The translations under genes were made by a program, and so were the position numbers. DNA of 32,184 nucleotides from Verrucomicrobiota bacterium (GTDB lineage Bacteria > Verrucomicrobiota > Verrucomicrobiia > Chthoniobacterales > UBA10450): positions 1 to 32,184 of the forward strand of contig QHRF01000096.1 in NCBI GenBank assembly GCA_003220055.1, read 5' to 3'. The notes under the pieces were generated by a model. It saw nothing but the letters and a program-made list of their open reading frames with translations, was not told where the DNA came from and searched no databases. Each line of letters starts with the position of its first letter. Within the stretch, counting starts at the first letter, position 1. This document shows, piece after piece, positions 1 through 7,125 of this stretch.

Positions 1-235
1 GTTCGCGAAGAAAACTTTTGTCCTGGGCGAGTTCTTCCAGTCGCGCCTGTCGCGAGAGCTGAAGCATGCGCACCGGATTATGATTGGTCCGGTTCCATAG
101 ATCGGGATCGAGATGGCGGAAAAGCCGGCGGGCCGATGGTTCCCAGGTCCACCACAGATTGAAAGTCATTTCCCGAAGTGGCTCCAGCACCGCGGGAAGG
201 GTGGGGATTACGTTATAAATCTGAAAAGTCGGCAT
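1..235 (-). CDS. glgP: Alpha-glucan (glycogen) phosphorylase, N-terminal part only
   Basis: The minus strand reads an open frame from ATG at 235 to the window edge (about 78 codons). The product begins MPTFQIYNVIPTLPAVLEPL and continues with FNLWWTWEPSARRLFRHLDP and then LWNRTNHNPVRML. This matches the N-terminal DUF3417 segment of the long alpha-glucan phosphorylase family (usual pattern: NLWWSWNPEA...LFRxLDPxLWxxxxHNP). These enzymes remove glucose-1-phosphate from storage glucans in the cytoplasm. The catalytic and pyridoxal-phosphate parts lie outside the window, so activity cannot be judged. No strong ribosome binding site is seen. The next gene upstream on this strand is the rhomboid gene, about 100 bases away; nothing is recognised in that gap. 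Confidence 0.8.
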   Translation of the reverse strand, partial: MPTFQIYNVIPTLPAVLEPLREMTFNLWWTWEPSARRLFRHLDPDLWNRTNHNPVRMLQLSRQARLEELAQDKSFLRE

Positions 236-337
236 TAGCGGCACCGAAAATGGAAAGGTGGCGAAAAATTCTTGAGCGGCAAGTTTCTCAATGTCCAGGC
301 TGCATAAGCCGCGCCAAATTTTTCTTTAAAGCGATTA

Positions 338-1333
338 TCAAAACGCGGTTCTTTTTGGGGCGACGACCAGGCCAATCGCAAAACCGGTTAACAAACCGCA
401 TAAATGCGCTGACGTGCTGACTTGCGGCGTCGAAATATCGAACACGATTTGAATGGCGATGATAAGCAGAATGTTGAGAAGTCGTTGCCTCGCCTGCCAA
501 ACGTGGCGATGGCGAACAAGAAATCCGGCCCAGGCCCCGACAATTCCCATCACGCAACCAGACGCGCCAACAAGCTCAGCTGGCCGGACAATTTTTATGA
601 CCGTCAACAAAACAACGCCAGCCGTTGATCCGACTCCCGCGATCAGGTAGCACATTGCGAATCGGATTGTGCCGATGGTCCGTTCCAGAGGCGGACCGAG
701 CACATAGAGAGCGAAAAGATTAAAAACGAGATGAAGCAGGTTGTAGTGGAGAAAAAGCGCGGTAAAGAGTCGCCAAAATTCGCCTTTGCTGATAACGGCA
801 TAAAAGTCCACCGCGCCGAGTCGATGCAAGATAACCGGATTGATCAGTGCGCCTCGCCACAGTTCGATACAAAAAGCTCCGACATTAAGCAGAATGAAAG
901 CAATTACGGCCGGAGCACGTTGTAATCGACGTTCTCGATCTTGTGGCGGGCTCTGGCCTTGAATCTGGTCGCCCGAGCGCGCGCGTGATTCCAAGTTTCG
1001 AAAAAGTTGAAGCTGATCCCGCACCTGCGCAGTCGGATGCAGGAATTGCAGCATGGCAGTTAATCGTCTGGCCGACTGGTAGCGGCCATGCGCGGCCAGT
1101 TGCGATGCTTTTCGCAATCCGACGGCTGGGAGAAACAGAAGCGCGAACCAGGCGCCACCGCCCACATAACCGGCGTATTCACGAAAGAACAGCCAGGCGA
1201 CACCGGTGATGGCGAGCACAATTACCGCGGCGATTCGCCAGCCGCGAAAAATTCCTTCCGGCCGCCAGGCTCGGGCCAGGACAAGCAGGGGCGTAGTCAC
1301 CGCAATAAACAAGAAGATGTGATTTAAATCCAA
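338..1333 (-). CDS. Rhomboid-family intramembrane serine protease
   Basis: 331 residues. Rhomboids cut transmembrane segments of substrate proteins inside the membrane with a Ser-His dyad. Visible hallmarks: WRLFTALFLH near 187-196, the HLVFN motif with His201 and Asn205 (oxyanion-hole positions), GASG with the nucleophile Ser258, and SAH with the catalytic His310 followed by a glycine-rich last helix. Two hydrophobic segments come before an approximately 60-residue basic, probably cytosolic linker (about 80-140), so this is a rhomboid domain with an N-terminal membrane extension. The start is TTG at 1333, because an in-frame TAA lies three codons upstream and no ATG precedes the first membrane segment. 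The substrate is unknown. Confidence 0.85.
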   Translation of the reverse strand: MDLNHIFLFIAVTTPLLVLARAWRPEGIFRGWRIAAVIVLAITGVAWLFFREYAGYVGGGAWFALLFLPAVGLRKASQLAAHGRYQSARRLTAMLQFLHPTAQVRDQLQLFRNLESRARSGDQIQGQSPPQDRERRLQRAPAVIAFILLNVGAFCIELWRGALINPVILHRLGAVDFYAVISKGEFWRLFTALFLHYNLLHLVFNLFALYVLGPPLERTIGTIRFAMCYLIAGVGSTAGVVLLTVIKIVRPAELVGASGCVMGIVGAWAGFLVRHRHVWQARQRLLNILLIIAIQIVFDISTPQVSTSAHLCGLLTGFAIGLVVAPKRTAF

Positions 1334-1357
1334 TGTGCCGATTTAGCCGCCGCAGCC

Positions 1358-1448
1358 GTTGAGCGTTGAAAGTTGAATGTTGAGCGTTGAGCGTTGAGCT
1401 TGACTGGCAGCAAACGTCCAACGTCCAACGCTCAACGTCCAACGCTCA
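1358..1448. repeat. Mirrored heptad repeat (GTTGAGC units facing ACGCTCA/ACGTCCA units)
   Basis: Six consecutive 7-bp units of GTTGAGC type (1358-1399; two are GTTGAAA and GTTGAAT) are followed by a 14-bp centre and then five 7-bp units ACGTCCA/ACGCTCA (1414-1448). The right units are near reverse complements of the left ones, so the whole forms a long imperfect hairpin. It fills the gap between the divergent rhomboid and DsbA-fold genes and ends 9 bases before the latter's ATG. It is not a CRISPR: there are no unique spacers. It could affect promoter structure or transcript ends for either neighbour. Confidence 0.85.
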
Positions 1449-1457
1449 ATTCAGAAT

Positions 1458-2117
1458 ATGCGAATCACTGTGACTGATTATCTCGACGTTGTTTCTTCGT
1501 GGTGCTTCTGGTCGGAACCGACCTGGGCAGAACTGAAAAGGCACTACGACGGACGCGTTGAGTTTCAATGGAAGATCGCGCTGATGGATCCGACCGGCTT
1601 GCCGACTTCGCGTGAGCAGGAGCAGTGGTTTTATCGCCGCAGCGGAATGATGATGCGTTCGCCGTTTATGCTCCGGACCGATTGGTACGACCCGACTTTA
1701 AAGGAGTGGCTGGCTCCAAACGCGGTGGCTGAGGCCGCGAAGGAGTTCGGCATTACGGATGACCGCGTTCGGCTTGCGCTGGCCAGCGCAGCCTTGCGGG
1801 AGGGGAGAAAAGTGAGCGATTGGGACGTCGCCGCCGAAATTGGCGCGGCTGCAGGCAACCTGGAAAAAAAGAAATTGCTCGAGACGGCGCAATCCTCCGC
1901 GGTGGAAAAGCGGATCCGTGCAAGCACCGCAGAATTCCACGCGATGCAGATCACGCAGCGACCTTCTTTCGTTATCGACACCGAAATCGGAGATCGCGCG
2001 ATTTTTTCCGGAGTGGTGAAATTCGAGCCGCTGGCGGCGACGCTCGACAGCATGTTGGACGACGCGACCGCATATGCTGCGCATAAGGCGCATTTCGGTG
2101 GTCCGCCGCCAAAGTGA
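1458..2117 (+). CDS. DsbA-fold (thioredoxin-like) protein with atypical active site
   Basis: 219 residues. The first strand runs straight into the active-site loop (residues 14-17, S-S-W-C), where FrnE/DsbA proteins carry CPWC. The cis-proline segment is visible as RPSFVID near 170, and the middle is helical as in the DsbA/2-hydroxychromene-2-carboxylate isomerase superfamily. The first, nucleophilic Cys of CxxC is Ser here and only the second Cys remains, so classic dithiol oxidase activity is unlikely. A glutathione-dependent isomerase or transferase-like role (kappa-class and HCCA isomerases also lack CxxC), or a monothiol role, fits better. No signal peptide is seen, so it is probably cytoplasmic. 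It is transcribed alone, directly after the heptad repeat. Confidence 0.75.
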   Translation: MRITVTDYLDVVSSWCFWSEPTWAELKRHYDGRVEFQWKIALMDPTGLPTSREQEQWFYRRSGMMMRSPFMLRTDWYDPTLKEWLAPNAVAEAAKEFGITDDRVRLALASAALREGRKVSDWDVAAEIGAAAGNLEKKKLLETAQSSAVEKRIRASTAEFHAMQITQRPSFVIDTEIGDRAIFSGVVKFEPLAATLDSMLDDATAYAAHKAHFGGPPPK

Positions 2118-2371
2118 ATTCGTTTGTAGGCCCGCACCTTGCTTCTTTTAAATCGCAATAGGGAACGAGATTCATCTTGCCAGCATCGAAATGTTGCCTA
2201 CAACTTCCCTTCGGCTCGCGAATAATGATGCGGGCACTTCGTGGCGGTCATCGCAGCCGCGGCGAAGCAGAGTGCATCGGCGTTGTGCGAAAGTGAACGC
2301 TGATTATGCGATGAAAGAAATACCGGCGAAATGGCGCACTCCCGCTTCGCCGTCCAGGAGATCAGACTAAT
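2118..2371 (+). promoter_or_regulatory. infC upstream region with an 8-bp inverted repeat
   Basis: This 254-base gap carries no convincing gene. It holds an exact inverted repeat TTGTAGGC (2124-2131) / GCCTACAA (2196-2203), which could fold as a long-range stem just after the upstream stop codon. It could be a terminator for the DsbA-fold gene or part of an infC leader. No T-run follows the stem, so an intrinsic terminator is not supported. infC leaders are regulatory in other bacteria, but no known leader class is recognised here. Confidence 0.35.
2356..2360 (+). promoter_or_regulatory. Shine-Dalgarno AGGAG for infC
   Basis: AGGAG ends 11 bases before the in-frame CTG at 2372 and is the only good purine-rich site near the conserved IF-3 N-terminus. 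It supports a non-ATG start close to 2372. The spacing is slightly long. Confidence 0.5.
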
Positions 2372-2956
2372 CTGCAACCGCAATTTCGTGTAAACGGCCG
2401 CATTCGCGCTCGCGAAGTCCGGGTCATTTTGGGAGCGAGCGGCCAACAGCTCGGCGTCATGAAATTGTCCGATGCCTTGCGTGAAGCGCAAGGCCGCGGG
2501 CTCGACCTGGTCGAAGTGGCGCCCACTGCCAATCCGCCGGTCTGCAAAATCGTTTCGCTTGGAAAATTCCGTTACGATCTTTCCAAGCACGACAAAGATA
2601 AAAAAGCCGGCGGTGCGAAGCTGAAGGAGATCAAGTTTCGTGTCAATATCGACGAGCACGATTATCTGACCAAGGTTCGGCACGGCGAGGAATTTCTCGA
2701 GCGCGGCAATAAAGTCCGGGTCCAGCTTCAATTTCGCGGTCGCGAAATGGCGCACCAGGAATTCGGCATGCAGCTAGTTGAAAAAGTGCGTGACGATCTT
2801 TCCGGAATGTCTCAGGTGGAGATGGAGCCAAAAATTACCGGACGCAATATCACCATGACTTTGACGCCGCTGCCGGCGAACCGACGGAAGCGACGTTTCC
2901 TGCCTCCTCCGAAGGAGGAAGCGGCCGCCGATTCTCAGAACGGCAGCAAATCCTGA
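2372..2956 (+). CDS. infC: Translation initiation factor IF-3
   Basis: About 194 residues from the proposed CTG start. IF-3 binds the 30S subunit, prevents premature joining of 50S and proofreads the start codon. The N-domain signature FRVNGRIRAREVRVI is followed by GQQLGVMKLSDALREAQ, then VEVAPTANPPVCKI and the charged linker, and the C-domain ends in MTLTPLP plus a short basic/acidic tail. Starting at the first common start codon (TTG 2429) would remove the conserved RVNGRIRAREVRV block, so translation must begin further upstream. The frame is open back to 2315 without ATG, GTG or TTG; CTG 2372 behind AGGAG is the best candidate. Rare start codons on infC are well known and allow IF-3 autoregulation. 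The usual partners rpmI-rplT do not follow; a convergent gene begins 24 bases later. Confidence 0.93.
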   Translation: MQPQFRVNGRIRAREVRVILGASGQQLGVMKLSDALREAQGRGLDLVEVAPTANPPVCKIVSLGKFRYDLSKHDKDKKAGGAKLKEIKFRVNIDEHDYLTKVRHGEEFLERGNKVRVQLQFRGREMAHQEFGMQLVEKVRDDLSGMSQVEMEPKITGRNITMTLTPLPANRRKRRFLPPPKEEAAADSQNGSKS

Positions 2957-2980
2957 ACGGCCGCAATCTCGAAGTCGACT

Positions 2981-3592
2981 TTACGGTTTTTTCTTTGGCG
3001 GGGCCGCTACCGGAGTCGCATTTGCCGGAGGCGGGGCGGTTTGCGATTGGATCTTTTCCAAACGCTGTTTTCGTTCCACGGCTTCTTTGCTCTTCGGATT
3101 GATCTTCAACGCAGCATCGGTATCGGCCATCGCGTTTTGTAAGTCGCCCCGCAGTTCGTAAATGTAGCCCCGATAAAGATGGTATTTGATCTCGCCCGGA
3201 TTCGTCTTGATCGCCTCCCCGTAATCGGCCAGCGCTTTATCGTAATCGTTGATCTTCATTTCGATCGCCGCATGTTGTTCGTAAGCCCGCGCATCTCGCG
3301 GATTGACTTTTATCGATTCATTCAAGTCATTCAGCGCGTCCTGGAACCTTTGATCGGCGGCGTAGGAAAATGCACGCTGTTGATAAGCAATCGCCAGGTT
3401 CTGCGTGAATTTTCGATCGATCTCAGCGGCTTTGCGAAAACGCTCGATCGCTTTATTCCAATCCTGATCCTTGGCAGCTTGTGCTCCCTCCCGGGCAATT
3501 TTCGCCGCTTCCGGACTTCCCTCTTGCTGGGCCGATTTTGCCATTGAAAGTCCGAGCGTCGTTACGAGGCAGACAACAAACAGTGTTTTCAT
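2981..3592 (-). CDS. Secreted tetratricopeptide-repeat protein
   Basis: 203 residues with an N-terminal signal peptide (KT plus a hydrophobic stretch, likely cleaved after the Ala-Lys-Ser-Ala region near 18-21). About four TPR units follow between roughly 30 and 175, recognisable from repeats such as WNKAIERFRKAAEID, FQDALNDLNESIKVNP, YDKALADYGEAIKTNP and LQNAMADTDAALKINP. The C-terminus is a Pro/Ala-rich, lysine-ended tail. TPR arrays are protein-interaction scaffolds; the partner is unknown. Export suggests the periplasm. It is convergent with infC. Confidence 0.8.
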   Translation of the reverse strand: MKTLFVVCLVTTLGLSMAKSAQQEGSPEAAKIAREGAQAAKDQDWNKAIERFRKAAEIDRKFTQNLAIAYQQRAFSYAADQRFQDALNDLNESIKVNPRDARAYEQHAAIEMKINDYDKALADYGEAIKTNPGEIKYHLYRGYIYELRGDLQNAMADTDAALKINPKSKEAVERKQRLEKIQSQTAPPPANATPVAAPPKKKP

Positions 3593-3670
3593 GGTTAGCG
3601 ATTATTGACGATCAGCTTGCCCAAACAATTCGAAGTTGGCGATCATAATTCTTCGCTGAATCGCCCTGAG

Positions 3671-4522
3671 TCACGTCTGTTCCGGCATCGGCGACTGTTC
3701 GTTGTCGATCTTCGGCTCGGGCTCGGTGGCTGGTTGCGCCGGGCCGGGCTCGTCTATGCGCATAATCCGCGCAGCGCGGCCGCTTTTTTCGTCGATCGCG
3801 ACCAACGCGCCGTGCAAGCGAACTTCACCAGCGGCCACCGGAAACGAGGCCGGCATGTTCGAAACGAAGCGATTCATGATTGGTTCAATCGTCCGGCCAA
3901 GAATCGAATTCACCGGACCGCACATCCCGGCATCACACAAAAACGCAGTCCCGCCGGGGAGGATTTGTTCGTCCGCAGTTTGGACATGGGTATGCGTGCC
4001 AATCACGGCCGAGACTTTCCCATCTAGAAAACGTCCCATCGCGATTTTCTCGCTCGTTGTCTCACCGTGAACATCGACAATGATGTTTGCAGTTTCCTCC
4101 CGCATCTTGGCGACCGTTTCATCCATCGCGCGAAATGGATTCTCCAGAATCGGTTGCATGAACGTGCGACATTGCACGTCGATCACACCGATCTTTCCCT
4201 TCGTCGTCTCGAGGACGATCGATCCGCTTCCGGGCGCCCCCGGCGGATAATTTACCGGTCGGAGCAACCGCGGCTCCGTGTCGATAAACGACAAAATATC
4301 TTTCTGGTCCCAAACGTGGTCGCCTGTGGTCACGACTGAAACACCAGCTCGCAAAAGATCGATCGTGATTTTGCCGGTGATGCCACGGCCGCCGGCGGCG
4401 TTTTCGCCATTGACCACGATAAAATCGACGCCGTGCTGTTCCTTTAGTTCCGGCAACCGGGCGATGACGGCATTGCGTCCGGGCTCGCCCACGACGTCAC
4501 CGAGAAAAAGAACCGTTAGCAT
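3671..4522 (-). CDS. ymdB: YmdB-family metallophosphoesterase
   Basis: 283 residues, family-typical plus a C-terminal Pro/Glu-rich tail of about 25 residues. YmdB proteins are dinuclear metal phosphodiesterases; the Bacillus member hydrolyses 2',3'-cyclic nucleotides and affects mRNA decay and biofilm genes. Visible motifs in order: LGDVVGEPGR (metal Asp near 9), NGENAAGGRGIT, GDHVWD near 68-73, HGETTSEK, GTHTHVQTADE, and CDAGMCGP. At the third motif the usual metal-ligand Asn (GNH) is Asp (GDH); Asp can still bind metal. The common partner gene for RNase Y is not adjacent. The ATG start at 4522 leaves 46 bases to the divergent repeat and amidase region. Confidence 0.88.
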   Translation of the reverse strand: MLTVLFLGDVVGEPGRNAVIARLPELKEQHGVDFIVVNGENAAGGRGITGKITIDLLRAGVSVVTTGDHVWDQKDILSFIDTEPRLLRPVNYPPGAPGSGSIVLETTKGKIGVIDVQCRTFMQPILENPFRAMDETVAKMREETANIIVDVHGETTSEKIAMGRFLDGKVSAVIGTHTHVQTADEQILPGGTAFLCDAGMCGPVNSILGRTIEPIMNRFVSNMPASFPVAAGEVRLHGALVAIDEKSGRAARIMRIDEPGPAQPATEPEPKIDNEQSPMPEQT

Positions 4523-4566
4523 TGAACAAGATCGTATTGAAGAGGTTCAAAACGTCGATGCGAAAT

Positions 4567-4709
4567 AAATGACGAATGGCGAAGGAATGACGAATGAATA
4601 TTCAAGCCCGAATGACGAAAGCCTGTCTGGCGGTTTCGGCGCCGCCTCAGGTTTCGTCCTTCGTCATTTGTCATTAATTCGTAAGTCCGTCATTCGTCAT
4701 TCGTCATTT
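4567..4709. repeat. Mirrored ATGACGA/TCGTCAT repeat element
   Basis: The left half repeats ATGACGA-type units (4569, 4587, 4612); the right half repeats TCGTCAT-type units (4660, 4694, 4701). The outermost AAATGACGA at 4567 is the exact reverse complement of TCGTCATTT ending at 4709. The centre holds a shorter GC-rich imperfect palindrome near 4628-4650. The element has the same architecture as the heptad repeat at 1358 but a different unit. It lies between the ymdB and amidase starts and overlaps the predicted 5' end of the amidase gene. Confidence 0.8.
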
Positions 4710-5957
4710 CTCCTGTTGCTCTTTCCGCTGACGCTACATGGCGCGGACAACCTCGGAGTTCTCGGCAGCAAACCAAAGTGGGAGGTGCTCGAGCATTATC
4801 AGGAAACCATTACTCACGACGAATTCACGCATCTGATCAACGACGTCTATTGCACACACGGATTCGCGGCAGACTTGATCAAGATCGACAATGACGCCGC
4901 GCAGATTCTTGCCAACCGCGAATCGCACAACGTTTTCACTCTGCGTTTTGCGCCGGATGCGAATTCGGAGGCTCATACTCCGCGACTTTGGCGTCCTGCT
5001 AAGTCGCTGCCGTCGGCCAAGCCTGGAAAACCGCTCTTGGGATTGCGCGTCGCGCTCGATCCCGGTCATCTCGGCGGGAAATGGGCGAAGATGGAGGAGC
5101 GCTGGTTTCAAGTGGGCGACACAAAACCGGTGACGGAAGGCGATCTGACATTGCGGGTATCGCGGATGCTCGCTTCGCGATTGCGAAAACTGGGCGCCAC
5201 AGTTTTGTACGTTCGCAACAGCACCGACCCGATCACTCCGAAGCGGCCGGGGGATTTCAAAAAACTCGCCCGAAAAATCCTTATCAGAAACGGCCTGCCT
5301 CAGCCCCGCATGGGCGGGGACGTTCTCGATCCAAACGATCCCGAAAAAGAGCAAACAATCCGATGGCAAAGCGAAATGTTGTTTTACCGGTACAGCGAGA
5401 TCCGTCGCCGCGCCGTGCTCGTGAACACAAAGCTGCATCCGGATCTTGTGCTTTGCCTGCACTTCAATGCCGAAGGCTGGGGTGATCCGAGCAAGCCGAC
5501 CTTGATCGACAATAATCATCTCCATCTGCTCGTGAACGGATCGTATTTGCAAGAGGAGCTCGACCTCGATGACGAACGTTTTGAGATGATCCGCCGCTTG
5601 CTCAGCCGCGCTTACGACGAAGAGCTCCCGATTGCCGATACCGTGGCGACTTCAATGGCGAAAGCGACCGGCCTTCCGCCTTATCAATATCCGACCACGC
5701 TCACTACGACCAAGGTTGGTTCGAGTGGATACGTTTACGCGCGCAATTTGTTGGCCACGCGGCTTTATCGTTGCCCTGTCGTCTATTGCGAACCCTACGT
5801 TATGAATAGCAAGGATGGATTCGCGCGCATCCAAGCCGGCGACTACGACGGCATAAAGGAAATCAACGGCGTCGCACGCAAAAGTATTTTTCGCGAATAC
5901 GCGGACAGCGTGGCCGAAGGCCTGGCCGAATATTATCGCAACGCGCGAGGCCTATAA
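4569..5957 (+). CDS. Exported N-acetylmuramoyl-L-alanine amidase (Amidase_3 type)
   Basis: Up to 462 residues. Amidase_3 enzymes are zinc enzymes that cut the bond between MurNAc and the stem peptide in the periplasm. Zinc ligands are visible: LDPGHLGG (His near 168), TEGDLTL (Glu near 190), and CLHFNAEGW (His near 298). A late Glu in CEPYVMN fits the catalytic Glu. The segment between the second and third ligands is much longer than in AmiC-type enzymes (about 105 residues). The start is uncertain: ATG 4569 and ATG 4587 lie inside the palindromic repeat, and TTG 4668 would give a compact signal peptide with a basic n-region and the core FLLLLFPLTLHG. The signal peptide is partly repeat-encoded either way. 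The gene overlaps convergent aroB by 6 bases. Confidence 0.82.
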   Translation: MTNGEGMTNEYSSPNDESLSGGFGAASGFVLRHLSLIRKSVIRHSSFLLLLFPLTLHGADNLGVLGSKPKWEVLEHYQETITHDEFTHLINDVYCTHGFAADLIKIDNDAAQILANRESHNVFTLRFAPDANSEAHTPRLWRPAKSLPSAKPGKPLLGLRVALDPGHLGGKWAKMEERWFQVGDTKPVTEGDLTLRVSRMLASRLRKLGATVLYVRNSTDPITPKRPGDFKKLARKILIRNGLPQPRMGGDVLDPNDPEKEQTIRWQSEMLFYRYSEIRRRAVLVNTKLHPDLVLCLHFNAEGWGDPSKPTLIDNNHLHLLVNGSYLQEELDLDDERFEMIRRLLSRAYDEELPIADTVATSMAKATGLPPYQYPTTLTTTKVGSSGYVYARNLLATRLYRCPVVYCEPYVMNSKDGFARIQAGDYDGIKEINGVARKSIFREYADSVAEGLAEYYRNARGL

Positions 5958-7022
5958 CGCTCCCACCGCGGTGCGAATATCGTCCATCGTCACATCGCGC
6001 GATAAATTTGCCGAACCGATCTTCGACGTGACCACGAATCGGATCTCGCCGCGTTCAAATTTCTTGTCGAACTTGAGCGCGTCGAAAATTTTCTGCCGTG
6101 GAAAATTTGGCGGGAGTTTTGTCGGCAACTCGAACTTCTGCAAGAGATCGACAATCGCATTGCGCTGTTTCTCGGGAAGACCGGCTTTATTTATCGAGAC
6201 ATCGCACGCGGCAACCATTCCCAAGCTTACCGCCTCGCCGTGCGAAATTCCCTGGTAATTAGTCGCGCGCTCGACGCCATGCCCGACCGTGTGACCGAAG
6301 TTGAGCAAGGCGCGCTCACCGTTTCGGTCGCGCTCGTCATTCGCTACGATCCGCGCTTTGATTTCAACATTTCGGCGAATGAGCGAGGCAAAATCGACAT
6401 TGTTAAGATCGACATCTTGTAGCTGACGGAACATTTCTGCGTCGGCGATGATCGCATGCTTGATGATTTCGGCGAACCCCTGACTCAACTCGCGCGACGG
6501 CAACGTTTTCAAAATCTCGACGTCGTCGATGACGAGCATAGGCTGGTGAATGGCGCCGATTAGGTTTTTGCCAGCGCCGGCGTTAACGCCGGTTTTGCCG
6601 CCAATGGAACTATCCACCATCGCCAGAAGCGTGGTTGGAATCTGCACATTCGGAATACCGCGCTGAAAAATTGCCGCCACAAATCCGGAAAGATCGCCGA
6701 TCACGCCGCCGCCTAGTCCGATGACAATGGATTGTCGATCCAGGCTCTCTTGCAGCATTTGTTCGCAGACGGTGCCGGTTTGCTCCAGCGTCTTCGATTG
6801 CTCACCCGCTGGAACAGTGATCAATACCGAATCAAAACCCGCGGATGTTAAGCTTTTCTTAACTGGCTCAGCAAAAAGCGGCGCGACATTCGTGTCGGAT
6901 ACGATCGCGATCCGCGACGGCGCTAGTTTTTCTTTTATCGCCTCGCCGACGGTTTCCAACAAACCGGGGCCAATCAGGACAAGATAGGAATGCTGACCGG
7001 TGCGAAATTCTATCGAAATCAC
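5952..7022 (-). CDS. aroB: 3-dehydroquinate synthase
   Basis: 356 residues from GTG 7022. It converts DAHP to 3-dehydroquinate, the second shikimate-pathway step, using NAD and a divalent metal. Seen: GLGGGVIGDLSGFVAA (dinucleotide region), IPTTLLAMVDSSIGGKTGVN, and the metal ligands Glu in GFAEIIKHAI, His in LNFGHTVGHG and His in GISHGEAVSLGM. The family N-terminus (a beta strand, then IGPGLL) lines up with VISIEF...LVLIGPGLL, which favours the GTG start. ATG 7109 is an alternative that adds 29 unconserved residues. Longer starts would run through the divergent gene at 7126. It is convergent with the amidase. Confidence 0.93.
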   Translation of the reverse strand: MISIEFRTGQHSYLVLIGPGLLETVGEAIKEKLAPSRIAIVSDTNVAPLFAEPVKKSLTSAGFDSVLITVPAGEQSKTLEQTGTVCEQMLQESLDRQSIVIGLGGGVIGDLSGFVAAIFQRGIPNVQIPTTLLAMVDSSIGGKTGVNAGAGKNLIGAIHQPMLVIDDVEILKTLPSRELSQGFAEIIKHAIIADAEMFRQLQDVDLNNVDFASLIRRNVEIKARIVANDERDRNGERALLNFGHTVGHGVERATNYQGISHGEAVSLGMVAACDVSINKAGLPEKQRNAIVDLLQKFELPTKLPPNFPRQKIFDALKFDKKFERGEIRFVVTSKIGSANLSRDVTMDDIRTAVGAL

Positions 7023-7125
7023 AGCGAGACGGTATTGGTTTTTGCCGCTCCGAAAAGGAAAACCGTGGGACTCGCGAAAGCATTCGGAGTTGACAAAGCG
7101 GGCTTCCATCCTGTGTAAGTAGATC

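Noticed and set aside
1358-1448. CRISPR-like array
   Set aside because: Units are 7 bp with no spacers, and the orientation flips at the centre.
4734-5552. 272-codon minus-strand open frame
   Set aside because: It is antisense to the amidase zinc-ligand region.
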